A stretch of DNA of 64,000 bases from an uncultured Clostridia bacterium (GTDB lineage Bacteria; Bacillota; Clostridia; TANB77; CAG-508): the NCBI GenBank assembly GCA_944392455.1, contig CALXWP010000002.1, positions 62,001 to 126,000 on the forward strand. The letters run 5' to 3'. The notes under the pieces are model-generated. The model was not told the origin of the DNA and searched no databases. It was given only the letters and a program-made list of their open reading frames with translations. A program made the translations under genes and the position numbers. This document shows, in pieces, positions 8,820 to 19,209 of the stretch; position 1 is the stretch's first letter, and every line of letters begins with the position of its first letter.

Positions 8820-10181
8820 TTACTTAAGTATATATTTTATTGCCTCATTTACATTCTTCACGCCTATTATATCTAATTTAAACTCATCTTTCAATAGTTT
8901 TTTATTACTTTCCGGTATAATGCATTTTTTAAAACCTAATCTTTCAGCTTCTTTTATTCTTTTTTCTATCATATTTACAGCTCTTACTTCTCCTGTTAAT
9001 CCAACTTCCCCTATTGCAACTAATTCTTGACTAATACCAATATTTTTGTAGCTAGATACACATGCAAGTATAATTCCTAAATCAACAGCTGGTTCTGCAA
9101 TTTTTATTCCACTTACAACATTTAAATACACATCTTGTCCCCCTAAAGCCATTCCTGCTCTTTTTTCAATAACGGCTATTAATACAGCAAGTCTATTATA
9201 GTCAATTCCATTAGCTGTTCTTTTTGGTATTCCGAATACACTAGGTGTCGTTAATGCTTGAAGTTCAATAAGTAGAGGTCTTGTTCCTTCTATACTAGCT
9301 ACTATTACTGATCCTGCTGGATTATCACTTCTGTCTGAAATTAGTATTGAAGATGGATTTGTTATTTCTACCATTCCTTCATTTTTCATTTCAAACATTC
9401 CAACTTCATTTGTTGAACCAAATCTATTTTTTACACTTCTTAAAATTCTATATGAAAAATATCTTTCTCCTTCGATATATAAAACTGTATCTACCATATG
9501 TTCTAAAACTCTTGGTCCTGCAATATTTCCATCTTTAGTAACATGACCAATTATAATAGTTGTTATTCCATTGTCTTTACACATTCTCATTATTCTTGCA
9601 GTAATTTCTCTTACCTGACTTACTGTTCCTGCAGCTGATGTAATTTCTTCCGAATACATTGTTTGAATTGAATCAATTATAACAAGTTTTGGATTTTCTT
9701 CAGAAATAGCTTCTTGAATTACATCTATGTTTGTCTCTCCTAAAAATATAATATCATCATTATTTATGTTTAATCTATCAGCTCTAATCTTTACTTGTTC
9801 AGCAGATTCCTCACCAGAAACATATAAAACTCTTCCTTCGCCATTAATTTTATCACAAAGTTCTAATATTAATGTAGACTTTCCTATACCTGGTTCTCCT
9901 CCAACTAATACTAGTGAACCTTTTACTAGTCCTCCTCCTAAAACTCTATCAAGCTCTCCAATACCTGTACTAATTCTAGCCATTTCTATTCCTTTTACAT
10001 CATTTAATTTTCTTGGAGTCGTTTTTACTTTATTTCCTCTACTATTTGATACATTGCTAGTATTTACAACCTTTTCTTCATAAAATGTATTCCACTCATT
10101 ACAGGCAGGACATTTTCCAATCCATTTTGCTGACTCATATCCACAATTACTGCACACAAATATTGTTTTTGCTTTAGCCAT
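8820..10181 (-). CDS. radA: DNA repair protein RadA
   Basis: RecA-like, Lon-protease-related helicase acting in recombination intermediates. From ATG 10181 (GGAG seven bases upstream) the protein has 453 residues and begins MAKAKTIFVCSNCGYE, the family start. A longer frame upstream of it is probably not translated. It has a zinc finger C10-C13-C24-C27, Walker A GGEPGIGKST near residue 95, the RadA KNRFG motif, and a C-terminal Lon-like domain (GIKIAEPAVDLGI). Neighbour of disA, as in Bacillus. Confidence 0.96.
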   Translation of the reverse strand: MAKAKTIFVCSNCGYESAKWIGKCPACNEWNTFYEEKVVNTSNVSNSRGNKVKTTPRKLNDVKGIEMARISTGIGELDRVLGGGLVKGSLVLVGGEPGIGKSTLILELCDKINGEGRVLYVSGEESAEQVKIRADRLNINNDDIIFLGETNIDVIQEAISEENPKLVIIDSIQTMYSEEITSAAGTVSQVREITARIMRMCKDNGITTIIIGHVTKDGNIAGPRVLEHMVDTVLYIEGERYFSYRILRSVKNRFGSTNEVGMFEMKNEGMVEITNPSSILISDRSDNPAGSVIVASIEGTRPLLIELQALTTPSVFGIPKRTANGIDYNRLAVLIAVIEKRAGMALGGQDVYLNVVSGIKIAEPAVDLGIILACVSSYKNIGISQELVAIGEVGLTGEVRAVNMIEKRIKEAERLGFKKCIIPESNKKLLKDEFKLDIIGVKNVNEAIKYILK

Positions 10182-10218
10182 ATTATTCTCCTTCATGAAT
10201 TTTAAATATATTAACACA

Positions 10219-10253
10219 TAAAAATATAGCACATTTTTTTCAAATATGCTATA
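10219..10253 (-). terminator. Terminator of the GH15 gene
   Basis: Stem TATAGCA/TGCTATA (10247-10253 with 10225-10231) followed by T-rich sequence on the minus strand, directly after the glucosidase stop at 10272. Confidence 0.6.
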
Positions 10254-10271
10254 CTTTTCATTTAATTATGC

Positions 10272-12209
10272 CTATAAAGCTAATATAAACATTGCATGTG
10301 ACCATGCAAGACCTATAACCCAATTTGGTTTCATTTCATTATTGTCTACTTGTTCACCTAATAATCCATGTTCATTTGCAGATCTTACAATAAAATCAAT
10401 ACATTCCTTAGCCTTTTTATTTTCTTTAATTTCTTTATAATACATAGCCATCCATGCAGTTGATATAACCCAGGGACTTTTTCCTTCTCTATAATGATCT
10501 CCTTCAAATCTTAAATAACCACCTGTATAAGTTCTTAATGTCATATTAATTTTTTCAATTGTATTTTGTATTCTTTTTTCTTTAGGATCATATAATTTAA
10601 ATGGTGTAACTGTTCCAATTAAACTTATATCTGTCATATCATCATTTGTATTTCTATTTAGAGTATTAGTTTTTTCATTATACATATTTTGATCTATATA
10701 TTTATAAATTTCTTTTTTATACATTTCTATTTTTTTAGTTTGTTTTGTAATACTCTCAAGTTTTAATCTGTTTTTTTCTGCATACTCTGGTTTAAATATT
10801 TCATATATTTCTAAAATAGCATTAAAAGCAGCATAAATACAGGCTAAAGAATATAAATGTACTCCTTCACACATTTCCCATAAGTCATAGCTTAGTGGAA
10901 GTTTATTTCTATTTTCTGTATGATAAGTCTTTTCAATTTCATTTTTTACAACATCTTCATCATCATTTATACCTAAAATATTATTTAAATAAACAAATAA
11001 AAATTTAATTGCATTTTCACACATTTTTAATGTATCTTTTAAAAACTTTTTATCTTTAGTTACTTTATAATGCTCATATACGCCATATATAACACCTGCA
11101 GTTTCATCAATCTGATATCCCCAACAAGGTGCTAATCTACAATCTGTATAAAATCTTTGTTCCCACATTCCGTTTTTATTTTGAGTATTTTTACAAAATA
11201 TTTTATAAAATTTGTCCGCTTCCTTCTGCATATTAACCTTATCAAAAGCTCTAGTTATAAATACTGCATCTCTTGGCCAGCAATATCCATATCTTCCGCA
11301 TTGAGTTATATTTTCATCTACTTCAAGTGCAGCCGCTACTCCTCCTGTTTCCTTGTTTGTAAGCAGTGGAAATAACAATATACTTCTTTTATATATCTTA
11401 TTAAACTTTATATTATAATCATTATTTTCTTCTTTTAATTCTATATTAATATGATCTTTAACATATTTTTTCCAATATTTTTCTACTGATATTTGTTCAT
11501 GTGCAGTATCAATTTTTCTAATATTTTCTATATTCTTCCACATTTCATCAGTTAATGTTTTTTCATTATCAATACAATATAAATATATATCAAGCTCTCT
11601 AGTTTCTCCTGGCTTTAATAAGCCTACTTCATAATTAATACTAGAATCAGAACTCATTCCAATATAATCTTTATCATGAATAACTCCTGTATCTATATTA
11701 TTATCAGAATCATTTAATTGATGAGTTTTTATATCATTTTTAGAAAACATACATAATGTATTATTATGACAATACTGTAATAATACATTGTTTTCTAGTT
11801 TCCCTCCAACCATATTATTAGAATTAGATAATAGTTTTGAATGTATTAAAAAATTAATATTTAAATCTATTGTATTATTATTTGTAAAAATATATCTTTT
11901 TATTAATACACTATTTTTTAATGACACAAAATCTACTTGCTTTATTTTTAATTTAAAATAAGTATTTTCAATTTCTGTATTTAATACATTAGTATCATCT
12001 GTATAATATTGATTATATCTATTATTTCTATCTTCATGTAAATATATCATGCATGAATCATTAACTTTTACTCCTGTACGAAAAAAATCAATTAGTTGTC
12101 TAAAATCTGGAGTATTATACATTAATCTTAATAATTCTCCATTTTTTGTATAACTAGCTGTTATACTTTTTCCACCTATTATAGCATCATTATAATATTT
12201 GTTTCTCAT
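10272..12209 (-). CDS. Glycoside hydrolase family 15 (glucoamylase-like) protein
   Basis: A 645-residue cytosolic protein. The N-terminal 270 residues form a beta-rich domain, and the C-terminal part is an (alpha/alpha)6 barrel. GRYGYCWPRDAVFITRAF (about residue 305), GMWEQRFYTDC, WGYQIDETAG and PLSYDLWEMCEGVHLYS match the conserved blocks of bacterial GH15 enzymes, which release glucose from alpha-glucans or trehalose-like substrates. The glutamates in QIDETAG and DLWEMCEG are candidate catalytic acids. No signal peptide, so an intracellular role in glycogen or oligosaccharide use is likely. It has its own terminator. Confidence 0.82.
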   Translation of the reverse strand: MRNKYYNDAIIGGKSITASYTKNGELLRLMYNTPDFRQLIDFFRTGVKVNDSCMIYLHEDRNNRYNQYYTDDTNVLNTEIENTYFKLKIKQVDFVSLKNSVLIKRYIFTNNNTIDLNINFLIHSKLLSNSNNMVGGKLENNVLLQYCHNNTLCMFSKNDIKTHQLNDSDNNIDTGVIHDKDYIGMSSDSSINYEVGLLKPGETRELDIYLYCIDNEKTLTDEMWKNIENIRKIDTAHEQISVEKYWKKYVKDHINIELKEENNDYNIKFNKIYKRSILLFPLLTNKETGGVAAALEVDENITQCGRYGYCWPRDAVFITRAFDKVNMQKEADKFYKIFCKNTQNKNGMWEQRFYTDCRLAPCWGYQIDETAGVIYGVYEHYKVTKDKKFLKDTLKMCENAIKFLFVYLNNILGINDDEDVVKNEIEKTYHTENRNKLPLSYDLWEMCEGVHLYSLACIYAAFNAILEIYEIFKPEYAEKNRLKLESITKQTKKIEMYKKEIYKYIDQNMYNEKTNTLNRNTNDDMTDISLIGTVTPFKLYDPKEKRIQNTIEKINMTLRTYTGGYLRFEGDHYREGKSPWVISTAWMAMYYKEIKENKKAKECIDFIVRSANEHGLLGEQVDNNEMKPNWVIGLAWSHAMFILAL

Positions 12210-12291
12210 ATGTTTATCTCTCCTAAGATTTAATTATATTTTTATTTCATATTTTATTTAATGTCTTATCTTATATGTTTATTCTTTTGTT

Positions 12292-13942
12292 TTACTTGTT
12301 TTCAACAATTTTAACGATTTGTTCTTCTAATTCTTTTAATCTTTCTTTTATTCTTACTATATCTAAATCACTAGCTGACTCATCAAGATATTCCTCTTTA
12401 ACTATTTCAGTCATATCTTCTAGTTCTGCTTTTAATGTATTCATCCTATCAATTACTTCTAATCTTAAATATTGTCCTTTTACATTATTTATCTTCTGGC
12501 CAACCATTTCAATATTTTCATTTAATTCATAGCATTCACCAAAATCAGGAATAGTAATTGGTATATTTGTATTTTCTTCTAATTTTTCTTTTAAAACTTT
12601 TTGTCCTTCAGGTTCACCATGAACTAAAAATATATGTTTAGGCGGTGTAGTATATGAATATACAAAATTCATAAGCCATTCTTGATCAGCATGCCCAGAA
12701 TAACCTTCTATATATTCTATTCTAGCATTTACAGCTATTTCTTCACCAAATATTTTTACTTTCTTTTCTCCATCAACAATTCTTCTTCCGAGAGTTCCAG
12801 GTGCTTGATAACCAACAAAAAGAATTGTGCTATTTGGATCCCACAAGTGATGTTTTAAGTGATGTTTTATTCTTCCTACTTCACACATACCACTTGCAGA
12901 AATAATAATTGAAGATTCTTCACTTGCATTAAGCTCTTTAGATTCATCTGCTGTCCTTGTAAATTTTAAACCAGGAAACTCTAGTGGATTATCACCTTCA
13001 TTAATTATTTCTTGAGTCTCTTCATTAAATAAATTCATATTTTCTTTAAATACTTCTGTGGCCGATATTGCAAGAGGGCTATCTACATATACTGGTATAC
13101 TCATTAATTTTTTATATTTTTTATAGAATTCTTCATCATGATTTTCAGCTTTTATTCTATTTAGTTCATATAATATCTCTTGTGTTCTACCTACCGCAAA
13201 TGAAGGGATTACAACTGTTCCACCTTTTTCTAATGTTTCATATACAATATCCAAGAATATCTTTGCCTTATCATCATTTCTCATGTGTAATCTATCTCCA
13301 TATGTTGATTCCATAATTAAATAGTCAGCATCACTTATCATTGTTGGCGGAGAAAGTAATGGTATATCATTATTTCCTAAGTCTCCAGAAAAAACAACTT
13401 TTTCTTGTTTTCCATTTTCAGTAATCCATACTTCTATTATGCTTGATCCGAAGCATATGCCCAGCATCATTAAATCTTACTTTAATATTTTCATCTATAT
13501 CTACTATTTCATTATATTGAACAGGTCTGAATATTTCTAAACATTTAGCTGCATCTTCGGCAGTATATAAAGGAGGGATTGGTTTCTCTCCTTTTCTTTC
13601 TCTCTTTTTATTTTTCCATTCAGCTTCCATCTCTTGTATATGTCCACTATCAGGAAGCATAATTGCACATAAATCACAAGTTGCTTTTGTAGCAATAACT
13701 TCATTTCTATATCCTTCATTATATAATTTTGGTATTCTTCCTGAGTGATCTATATGTGCATGTGTAAGTAACATAAAATCTATATTATGTACATCATATA
13801 AAAATGGGGCTTCATTTTCAAATTCGTCTGCGGCAGATCCTTGATACATACCACAATCAACTAAAAATTTTTTTCCAGCTCCTTCTACTAAGAAATTAGA
13901 ACCAGTTACTGTTTTTGTAGCTCCTAAAAAAGTTACTTTCAT
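12292..13942 (-). CDS. Beta-lactamase-fold RNA exonuclease (RMMBL/CPSF type), needs +1 frameshift
   Basis: Metallo-beta-lactamase protein with the RNA-specificity (beta-CASP plus RMMBL) architecture. The N-terminal part (from 13942) carries THAHIDHSG (HxHxDH) near residue 62 and runs to DAGHML before an in-frame CGG; frame 0 stops ten codons later. Skipping the C at 13450 continues GSSIIEVWITENG and the whole beta-CASP domain to 12292, giving 549 residues. DAGHMLGSS is the family motif, so the two open frames are one gene. The C-terminal 70 residues form a coiled coil. It probably acts in mRNA or rRNA processing. Confidence 0.87.
13447..13450 (-). other. +1 frameshift site CTT-CGGA in the beta-lactamase-fold gene
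   Basis: Frame-0 codons CTT CGG ATC. Skipping C (13450) and reading GGA (13449-13447) TCA AGC gives HMLGSS, the conserved metal-site motif. It lies about residue 164 of 549. Confidence 0.85.
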
Positions 13943-13961
13943 AAAACCCTCTCTTTCCTTA

Positions 13962-15458
13962 TTATATAAATAATTTTACTTTTTTCTTTAATCGTGCATT
14001 CCTTTTCTTTATTTTTATTTGTTTTTCTATTATTGTATCATCATAATACTCTACAATAATATTGTTTTCATCTAATTTACACTGAATATTTATATTTTCT
14101 AAATTTATTATTTTTGTATCAAATACTTCACTTAATATTTGATATGTAAGTTCTTCATCTTCTGAAAGATTCTCAAATATTTTAAAATTTTGTGCTTTTT
14201 TTATAAGTAATTTTATTATTTGCTTAAATAATGTATTTAATTCTTTTAAATCTCTTACATATTTTTCTTGAGCTATTGGTATATATCTGAAATATCTTAT
14301 TTTATATATACATTTAACTAATTCTTGTTTATTTTCTTCTTTTATTTTATCAATTTTATCTTTTAATAATTTTAAAAAGCATTTGCTCATCTCAATTATT
14401 GTTTCTTCTGAGTTTTCTATAAATATTGAATTTAGAAATTCTACTTCTTTTTCCAATTTAGATTTTTCTTTAATAAATTCTTTTGGTAATATTATTTTAT
14501 TATTTTCTTCAATTTTTTCTAAATAAGTTTGTCTTTCCTTTTCTAATATTTTAACTAAATAACTAACACTAAATATTTTTTCTTTATTTGGTAATTTTTC
14601 ATTTCTAGCATAATATTCTTTTTTTAGTAAATCATTATTATTTAGTATCTTATCTATTTTTTCAATACTTTTAGTACATTTTTTCTTTTCATCTGTTAAA
14701 TTACTTAAAAATTCTTTCTTGTTATTAAATAATTCCAATCTCTCTTCTTTTTCTTTTTTTATCTTTTTTATATTAGAATTATATTTATTATCTTTCTTTT
14801 GAAAAATATATTCTCTCATTGCAACTTTTAAAGCAATTTCATACAATTCTGAATTTATATTTAAAATTTTATTTTTTCCATTAAGTAATAGTAAACATTG
14901 ATATCCAAAATTACTATATATGTTTCTTATTCTTTTTACATCGATATCCCAAGACCAACCATTAAAATCTCTTATAACTTCTCTTGCTGAATCAATTCTA
15001 CCTTCTTTTATAAAATTATTAAAAGGTATAGAAGTATAGTCATATGGTAAATTCTTTATTTCTTCCATAGTTTCATCTATCTCTAAAATAGCTGTTAGTA
15101 TTGTTAATTCATTTGGAAAACAAATTATTTCACCATTTTCTTTATCTAGTTTATATTTTTTATGTTCTTTTTCTAATTCTTCAGCTTCACTTGTTCCTGG
15201 TTTTACTAAAAAGATTTTTAAACATTTTTCTTTTATAATTCTTAATAAATTTTCTATAAATTCATCTTTTGAAGGTACTTCAATTTTTGCTGTTTTATAG
15301 TCTTCGTATCCATTTTCTATTTTATACAACATACTAAGTAATAAATTTTTTACATCAAAAGAAAATAACTTATTTTCCAAAATCTTTTCTAACTTATTAT
15401 TATAATCTTTTATTTTTAAATTAAGTTTAGCTAAAATTTTGTTTTTTTCCATACTCAT
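13962..15458 (-). CDS. Large lysine-rich coiled-coil protein of unknown function
   Basis: A 498-residue cytoplasmic protein rich in Lys, Glu, Ile and Asn, with no signal peptide or membrane segment. The N-terminal half is predicted globular (contains FNGWSWDIDVKRIRNIYSNFGYQ near 168-188). A long coiled coil spans roughly residues 225-400. It lies 16 bases downstream of ftsK and just upstream of the beta-lactamase-fold gene. I do not recognise a family. The position after ftsK suggests cotranscription but says little about the job. Confidence 0.6.
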   Translation of the reverse strand: MSMEKNKILAKLNLKIKDYNNKLEKILENKLFSFDVKNLLLSMLYKIENGYEDYKTAKIEVPSKDEFIENLLRIIKEKCLKIFLVKPGTSEAEELEKEHKKYKLDKENGEIICFPNELTILTAILEIDETMEEIKNLPYDYTSIPFNNFIKEGRIDSAREVIRDFNGWSWDIDVKRIRNIYSNFGYQCLLLLNGKNKILNINSELYEIALKVAMREYIFQKKDNKYNSNIKKIKKEKEERLELFNNKKEFLSNLTDEKKKCTKSIEKIDKILNNNDLLKKEYYARNEKLPNKEKIFSVSYLVKILEKERQTYLEKIEENNKIILPKEFIKEKSKLEKEVEFLNSIFIENSEETIIEMSKCFLKLLKDKIDKIKEENKQELVKCIYKIRYFRYIPIAQEKYVRDLKELNTLFKQIIKLLIKKAQNFKIFENLSEDEELTYQILSEVFDTKIINLENINIQCKLDENNIIVEYYDDTIIEKQIKIKKRNARLKKKVKLFI

Positions 15459-15474
15459 CCTCTTTAGTAATTAT

Positions 15475-17919
15475 TTATTCATCATCTTCACCAGAGGCTG
15501 TATTTCCACTCATTTTAAGTTCTTCCCATCTTTCTTTAGACATTAAAACTTCTCTTGGTTTACTACCTTGAAATCCCGAAATAATACCTCTTTCTTCCAT
15601 TTGGTCAATTATTCTTCCTGCTCTAGCATAACCTACTTTAAATCTTCTTTGTATAAATGATGTAGAAGCTTGTCCTGTTTCAACAACAACTTCTATTGCT
15701 TCCATTAGTAATGGATCTGTATTGTCATCCTCATTTTCTTGTGCATCTATTTCTTTATCAGTACTATTTGCATTTTCAATTTGCTTAATTATTTCATCAT
15801 TATATTTTGCCTCTCCATTATTTTTAACAAAGTCAACAATTTTTTCAACTTCTTTATCTGATATAAATGCTCCTTGAATTCTAGTAGGTTTTGGTGCTCC
15901 CGCTGGATAAAATAACATATCACCCTTTCCTAAAAGTTTTTCTGCTCCTGCCATATCAAGAATTGTTCTTGAATCTACTTGTGAAGATACAGAAAAAGCA
16001 ATTCTTGATGGTATGTTAGCTTTAATAATACCTGTAATTACATCAACTGATGGTCTTTGTGTTGCAATTACCAAATGCATTCCAGCAGCTCTTGCCATTT
16101 GTGCTAATCTACATATAGAATCTTCTACATCTTTTGGAGAAACCATCATTAAATCTGATAATTCATCAATTATAATTATTATTTGTGGTAATTTTTGACC
16201 TTCTCCTTCTTCCTCTAGAGCTGCGTTGTAGCCCTTTATATCTCTAACATTTTTACTTGCAAATAAACTATATCTATTTACCATTTCTTGAACAGCCCAA
16301 GCTAAAGCTCCAGCAGCTTTTTTAGGGTCTGTAACTACAGGAATAAGTAAATGTGGTATACCATTATACACAGAAAGTTCAACAACTTTTGGATCTACCA
16401 TTACAAGCTTTACTTCACTTGGTTTTGCTTTATATATAATACTTGCAATTAAAGTATTAATACATACAGATTTTCCTGAACCCGTGCTACCGGCAATAAG
16501 TACATGGGGCATTTTTGCAATATCAGCTACAACTTCTTCTCCTGCTACATCTTTTCCTAAAGCAAAAGCAAGCTTTGATTTATGATTTTTAAATTTATCA
16601 CAATCAATTATATCTCTTAATGGTACTATTTCATTTTCCTTATTTGGCACTTCTATTCCTACTGCTTGTTTACCTGGTATAGGAGCTTCTATTCTAATAG
16701 TTTCTGCAGCCAAGCTAAGTGCTATATCATCTGCTAAGTTTGCAATTTTACTTACTCTTACACCTTCTGCTGGTTTTAATTCATATCTAGTAATAGCAGG
16801 TCCCACAGATACATTTTCTACTTTTGCAGACACTCCAAAACTATATAATGTTTTTTGAAGTCTAGTGGCTGTATCGGCAACAGCTTTTTTACCACCTTTA
16901 ACGCCTTTTTTCTCACCCTCTGCTAGCAGTTGTACTGGTGGAAATTCATAATGTTCATCTTCAACTGTTATTGTATGTTCTAATTGTAAAACTTGTTTTA
17001 CTTTTTCTTCTTTCGTTTCCTGTTCAGCCTTAAATAGATTTGCTTCTATAACATCAGGATTTGTCTTTTGTTTTTCTTCCAGTTTATCCTTTTCTTTTAA
17101 TCTTCCAGTTATATTGAAAGGTATTAAATTATCATTAGAATGATCATATTTCTTTAATTTATTATTCTTTTCTTTATCCTCTGTTTCATCATCATTTAAA
17201 TTAATTGTTAATTGTTCTGCAAGTTGTTCTGCTTCTTTTCTTTGTTCTTCTTTTTCTCTTAATCTACGTTCTCTTTTAGTTTCTTTTCTCTCTTTATGTT
17301 CTTCTTCCTCTACTTCTTTTATTCTAGCAGCTCTTGCCTCTTTTCTTTCTGCTCTTCTATCTTCTTTATTTTCTCTTCTTTCTTCAACCATATTTGCAAT
17401 TATTTCAGCTGGCTTTATTCCAAACATAAATACTAGTAGTATTATAGCGATTCCTATACATAAAATTACTGTTCCTACTTCTCCAAGTAAACCAATAAGT
17501 CCATAAGCAACAGCTGTACCTATTGCTCCTCCGCCATTGTTTATTTCTCCCAATTCATAACCTTTTTCTACTGCAGAAGAAAAATCAGAACTTATATCTA
17601 TATTATTATTTGAGAACTGAAAAACACTTAGCATAGTAGCAATACATAATAGAAATATACCATATTGAATAAGTTTTGAAATAAGATAATCTTTATCCTC
17701 TGTTGTCATGTATATAGCTATTAAAAATGTACCTATTGGAATAATATATTTTATAGCTCCCATTATTCCACCAAGCATTGGGCTTAGATGTTCTCCAATA
17801 TATCCTGATTTTGTATATATTAATATAGCAAGTAATATACTTATTAAAAATAAAAATACTACAGCTATATTTTTATTATCCACTTTACTGTTTTTAGCTC
17901 TTCTTCCCCTCTTTGCCAA
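15475..17919 (-). CDS. ftsK: DNA translocase FtsK/SpoIIIE
   Basis: Septal DNA pump that moves chromosomes through a closing division or sporulation septum. The 814-residue protein has four N-terminal membrane segments (about 17-170), a charged Glu/Arg/Lys linker (about 180-330) and a RecA-like motor with LIAGSTGSGKSVCINTL (Walker A near 475) and IIIIIDELSDLMM (Walker B). A C-terminal gamma winged helix (TSFIQRRFKVGYARAGRIID) binds orienting sequences. Length and order are typical of Clostridia. Upstream are a promoter and phased TGTAAT repeats. Confidence 0.97.
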   Translation of the reverse strand: MAKRGRRAKNSKVDNKNIAVVFLFLISILLAILIYTKSGYIGEHLSPMLGGIMGAIKYIIPIGTFLIAIYMTTEDKDYLISKLIQYGIFLLCIATMLSVFQFSNNNIDISSDFSSAVEKGYELGEINNGGGAIGTAVAYGLIGLLGEVGTVILCIGIAIILLVFMFGIKPAEIIANMVEERRENKEDRRAERKEARAARIKEVEEEEHKERKETKRERRLREKEEQRKEAEQLAEQLTINLNDDETEDKEKNNKLKKYDHSNDNLIPFNITGRLKEKDKLEEKQKTNPDVIEANLFKAEQETKEEKVKQVLQLEHTITVEDEHYEFPPVQLLAEGEKKGVKGGKKAVADTATRLQKTLYSFGVSAKVENVSVGPAITRYELKPAEGVRVSKIANLADDIALSLAAETIRIEAPIPGKQAVGIEVPNKENEIVPLRDIIDCDKFKNHKSKLAFALGKDVAGEEVVADIAKMPHVLIAGSTGSGKSVCINTLIASIIYKAKPSEVKLVMVDPKVVELSVYNGIPHLLIPVVTDPKKAAGALAWAVQEMVNRYSLFASKNVRDIKGYNAALEEEGEGQKLPQIIIIIDELSDLMMVSPKDVEDSICRLAQMARAAGMHLVIATQRPSVDVITGIIKANIPSRIAFSVSSQVDSRTILDMAGAEKLLGKGDMLFYPAGAPKPTRIQGAFISDKEVEKIVDFVKNNGEAKYNDEIIKQIENANSTDKEIDAQENEDDNTDPLLMEAIEVVVETGQASTSFIQRRFKVGYARAGRIIDQMEERGIISGFQGSKPREVLMSKERWEELKMSGNTASGEDDE

Positions 17920-17963
17920 GATAAAGTCTCCTCCTTTAATTTTGGGTTAAATTTATCATTCGT

Positions 17964-17991
17964 ATTATATCACAAGGGTTTTAAAAAGCAA
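17964..17991 (-). promoter_or_regulatory. SigA-type promoter of ftsK
   Basis: Minus-strand TATAAT (17969-17964) with a weak -35, TTGCTT (17991-17986), 16 bases upstream. It lies about 45 bases before the ftsK start, with TGTAAT repeats directly upstream. Confidence 0.6.
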
Positions 17992-18000
17992 ATATTTATT

Positions 18001-18024
18001 TGTAAAATGTAATATAAATGTAAT
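18001..18024 (-). promoter_or_regulatory. Phased TGTAAT repeats upstream of the ftsK promoter
   Basis: TGTAAT (plus-strand spelling) at 18008 and 18019, exactly 11 bases apart, with a related TGTAAA at 18001. They sit immediately upstream of the -35 region, the same arrangement as at sepF and rsmD. Confidence 0.5.
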
Positions 18025-18040
18025 ATTTTCAATTTGAGAT

Positions 18041-18118
18041 GCAATTTTGGACAGGCTTGTCTTGCAAATTATCTCATTAATAAAAGAATTGTAAAACAAG
18101 CCTGTCCCCAAATGCCAA
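18041..18118. repeat. Palindromic intergenic repeat (GGACAGGCTTGT arms)
   Basis: Inverted 12-bp arms GGACAGGCTTGT (18049-18060) and ACAAGCCTGTCC (18096-18107), extendable with mismatches to about 27 bp, with an AT-rich centre. The outer edge CTGTCCCCAAATGC closely matches CTGTCCCCAATTGC at 42332-42345, so the two look like members of one small repeat family. Confidence 0.6.
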
Positions 18119-18145
18119 AAAAAAGCAGTTTTTATTATACTGCTT
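18117..18145 (-). terminator. Terminator after the coiled-coil gene
   Basis: Stem AAGCAGT/ACTGCTT (18139-18145 with 18123-18129) followed on the minus strand by eight T, directly downstream of the stop at 18158. Confidence 0.75.
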
Positions 18146-18157
18146 CCCTTTTATTTA

Positions 18158-18595
18158 CTATTTTAATTCTTTTCTATTGTTTTGTATTACTTTTAGAGCA
18201 TCTTCTAATGCAACTTCAATTCCAGCTAAAATACCATCTGCATATTCTTCTGTTCCACTCTTTATTTCTCTTGACATTTCATTAGCTGTTTCTATTATTT
18301 CAACTTTCTTTTCATAAGCTTTTTTAGTAATTTCATGTTCATCTATCATTGAAATAATTCTGTTTTCAGCTTCTTTAATGATTTCATCTGCTTCATTTTG
18401 AGCTTCAACTAAAATTCTTTGTCTTTCTTCTTTAACCCATTTTGCTTGTTTTAATTCATCTGGTAATTTTAACCTAATTTCTTTTATTATATCTAAAATT
18501 TCATCTTTATCTACTATACACTTATTTGAAAATGGCACACCTCTACTTTTATCAAGTATGTCTTCCAGCGTTTCTAATAAAGTAAATATTTCCAT
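18158..18595 (-). CDS. Coiled-coil protein (ATP synthase subunit B/DivIVA-like)
   Basis: A 145-residue cytoplasmic protein, predominantly one long helix (about residues 55-120) of the kind often annotated as V-type ATPase subunit-like or DivIVA-like. It begins MEIFTLLETLEDILDKSRGVP, and a gene of this type commonly follows rsmD in Clostridia. It starts right after the rsmD stop, with AAAGGAGTAAG inside the end of rsmD, so it is translationally linked. Function unknown; a scaffold role in division or envelope assembly is a guess. Confidence 0.6.
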   Translation of the reverse strand: MEIFTLLETLEDILDKSRGVPFSNKCIVDKDEILDIIKEIRLKLPDELKQAKWVKEERQRILVEAQNEADEIIKEAENRIISMIDEHEITKKAYEKKVEIIETANEMSREIKSGTEEYADGILAGIEVALEDALKVIQNNRKELK

Positions 18596-18599
18596 AATC

Positions 18600-19160
18600 T
18601 TACTCCTTTCGATTTAAGAACATTAGATATACTCTTCCGTATTTTCTTAAATCATATACTTCAACATCTAACTTTTCTAACTCTTTTTCTTCTCTTTGTT
18701 TTTCATCTGTTTCTATAATTATTATTCCATGTTCGGCTAGCAAATCTAGTGAAATAATTTGTTCTACAGCTTTGACTGCAATATCTTCCTTATATGGTGG
18801 ATCTATAAATATAATATCAAATTTTAAATCTTTATTTTTTAAATCTTGTAATGATTTTTTATAATCTTGTATGTATATTTCAGATTTATCCATAAATCTA
18901 GTTTTTTGTAAATTACTTTTTACCATTTCAGCAGCCATTTTTGAGTTTTCACAAAAATATGCTTTTTTTGAACCTCTACTAATACATTCTATGCCTATTG
19001 CTCCACTTCCAGCGAATAAATCTAAAACAATACTATCAGCTATTTTATTATTAATTATATTAAAAAGCGATTCTTTTACTCTATCTAATGTGGGTCTAGT
19101 ACTCAAACTATCAATAGAATTTAATTTAGTTCCTCTTGCTATTCCACTAATTACTCTCAT
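18600..19160 (-). CDS. rsmD: 16S rRNA (guanine(966)-N2)-methyltransferase RsmD
   Basis: Methylates G966 of 16S rRNA. From ATG 19160 (AGAGG six bases upstream) the 186-residue protein starts MRVISGIARGTKL, the family start; five upstream codons in the same frame are unlikely to be used. The SAM-binding motif is DLFAGSGAIGIE and the catalytic DPPY is in IIFIDPPYKE. A TTGACA -35 (19215-19210) and phased TGTAAT-type repeats lie upstream. Confidence 0.93.
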   Translation of the reverse strand: MRVISGIARGTKLNSIDSLSTRPTLDRVKESLFNIINNKIADSIVLDLFAGSGAIGIECISRGSKKAYFCENSKMAAEMVKSNLQKTRFMDKSEIYIQDYKKSLQDLKNKDLKFDIIFIDPPYKEDIAVKAVEQIISLDLLAEHGIIIIETDEKQREEKELEKLDVEVYDLRKYGRVYLMFLNRKE

Positions 19161-19209
19161 ATAAACCTCTTGCATGATATATTATATATTTTATCTGTTA
19201 TTTTCCATA

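Noticed and set aside
10181..10232. Longer RadA start adding 17 residues
   Set aside because: MAKAKTIFVCSNCG at 10181 is the family start and has its own ribosome binding site.
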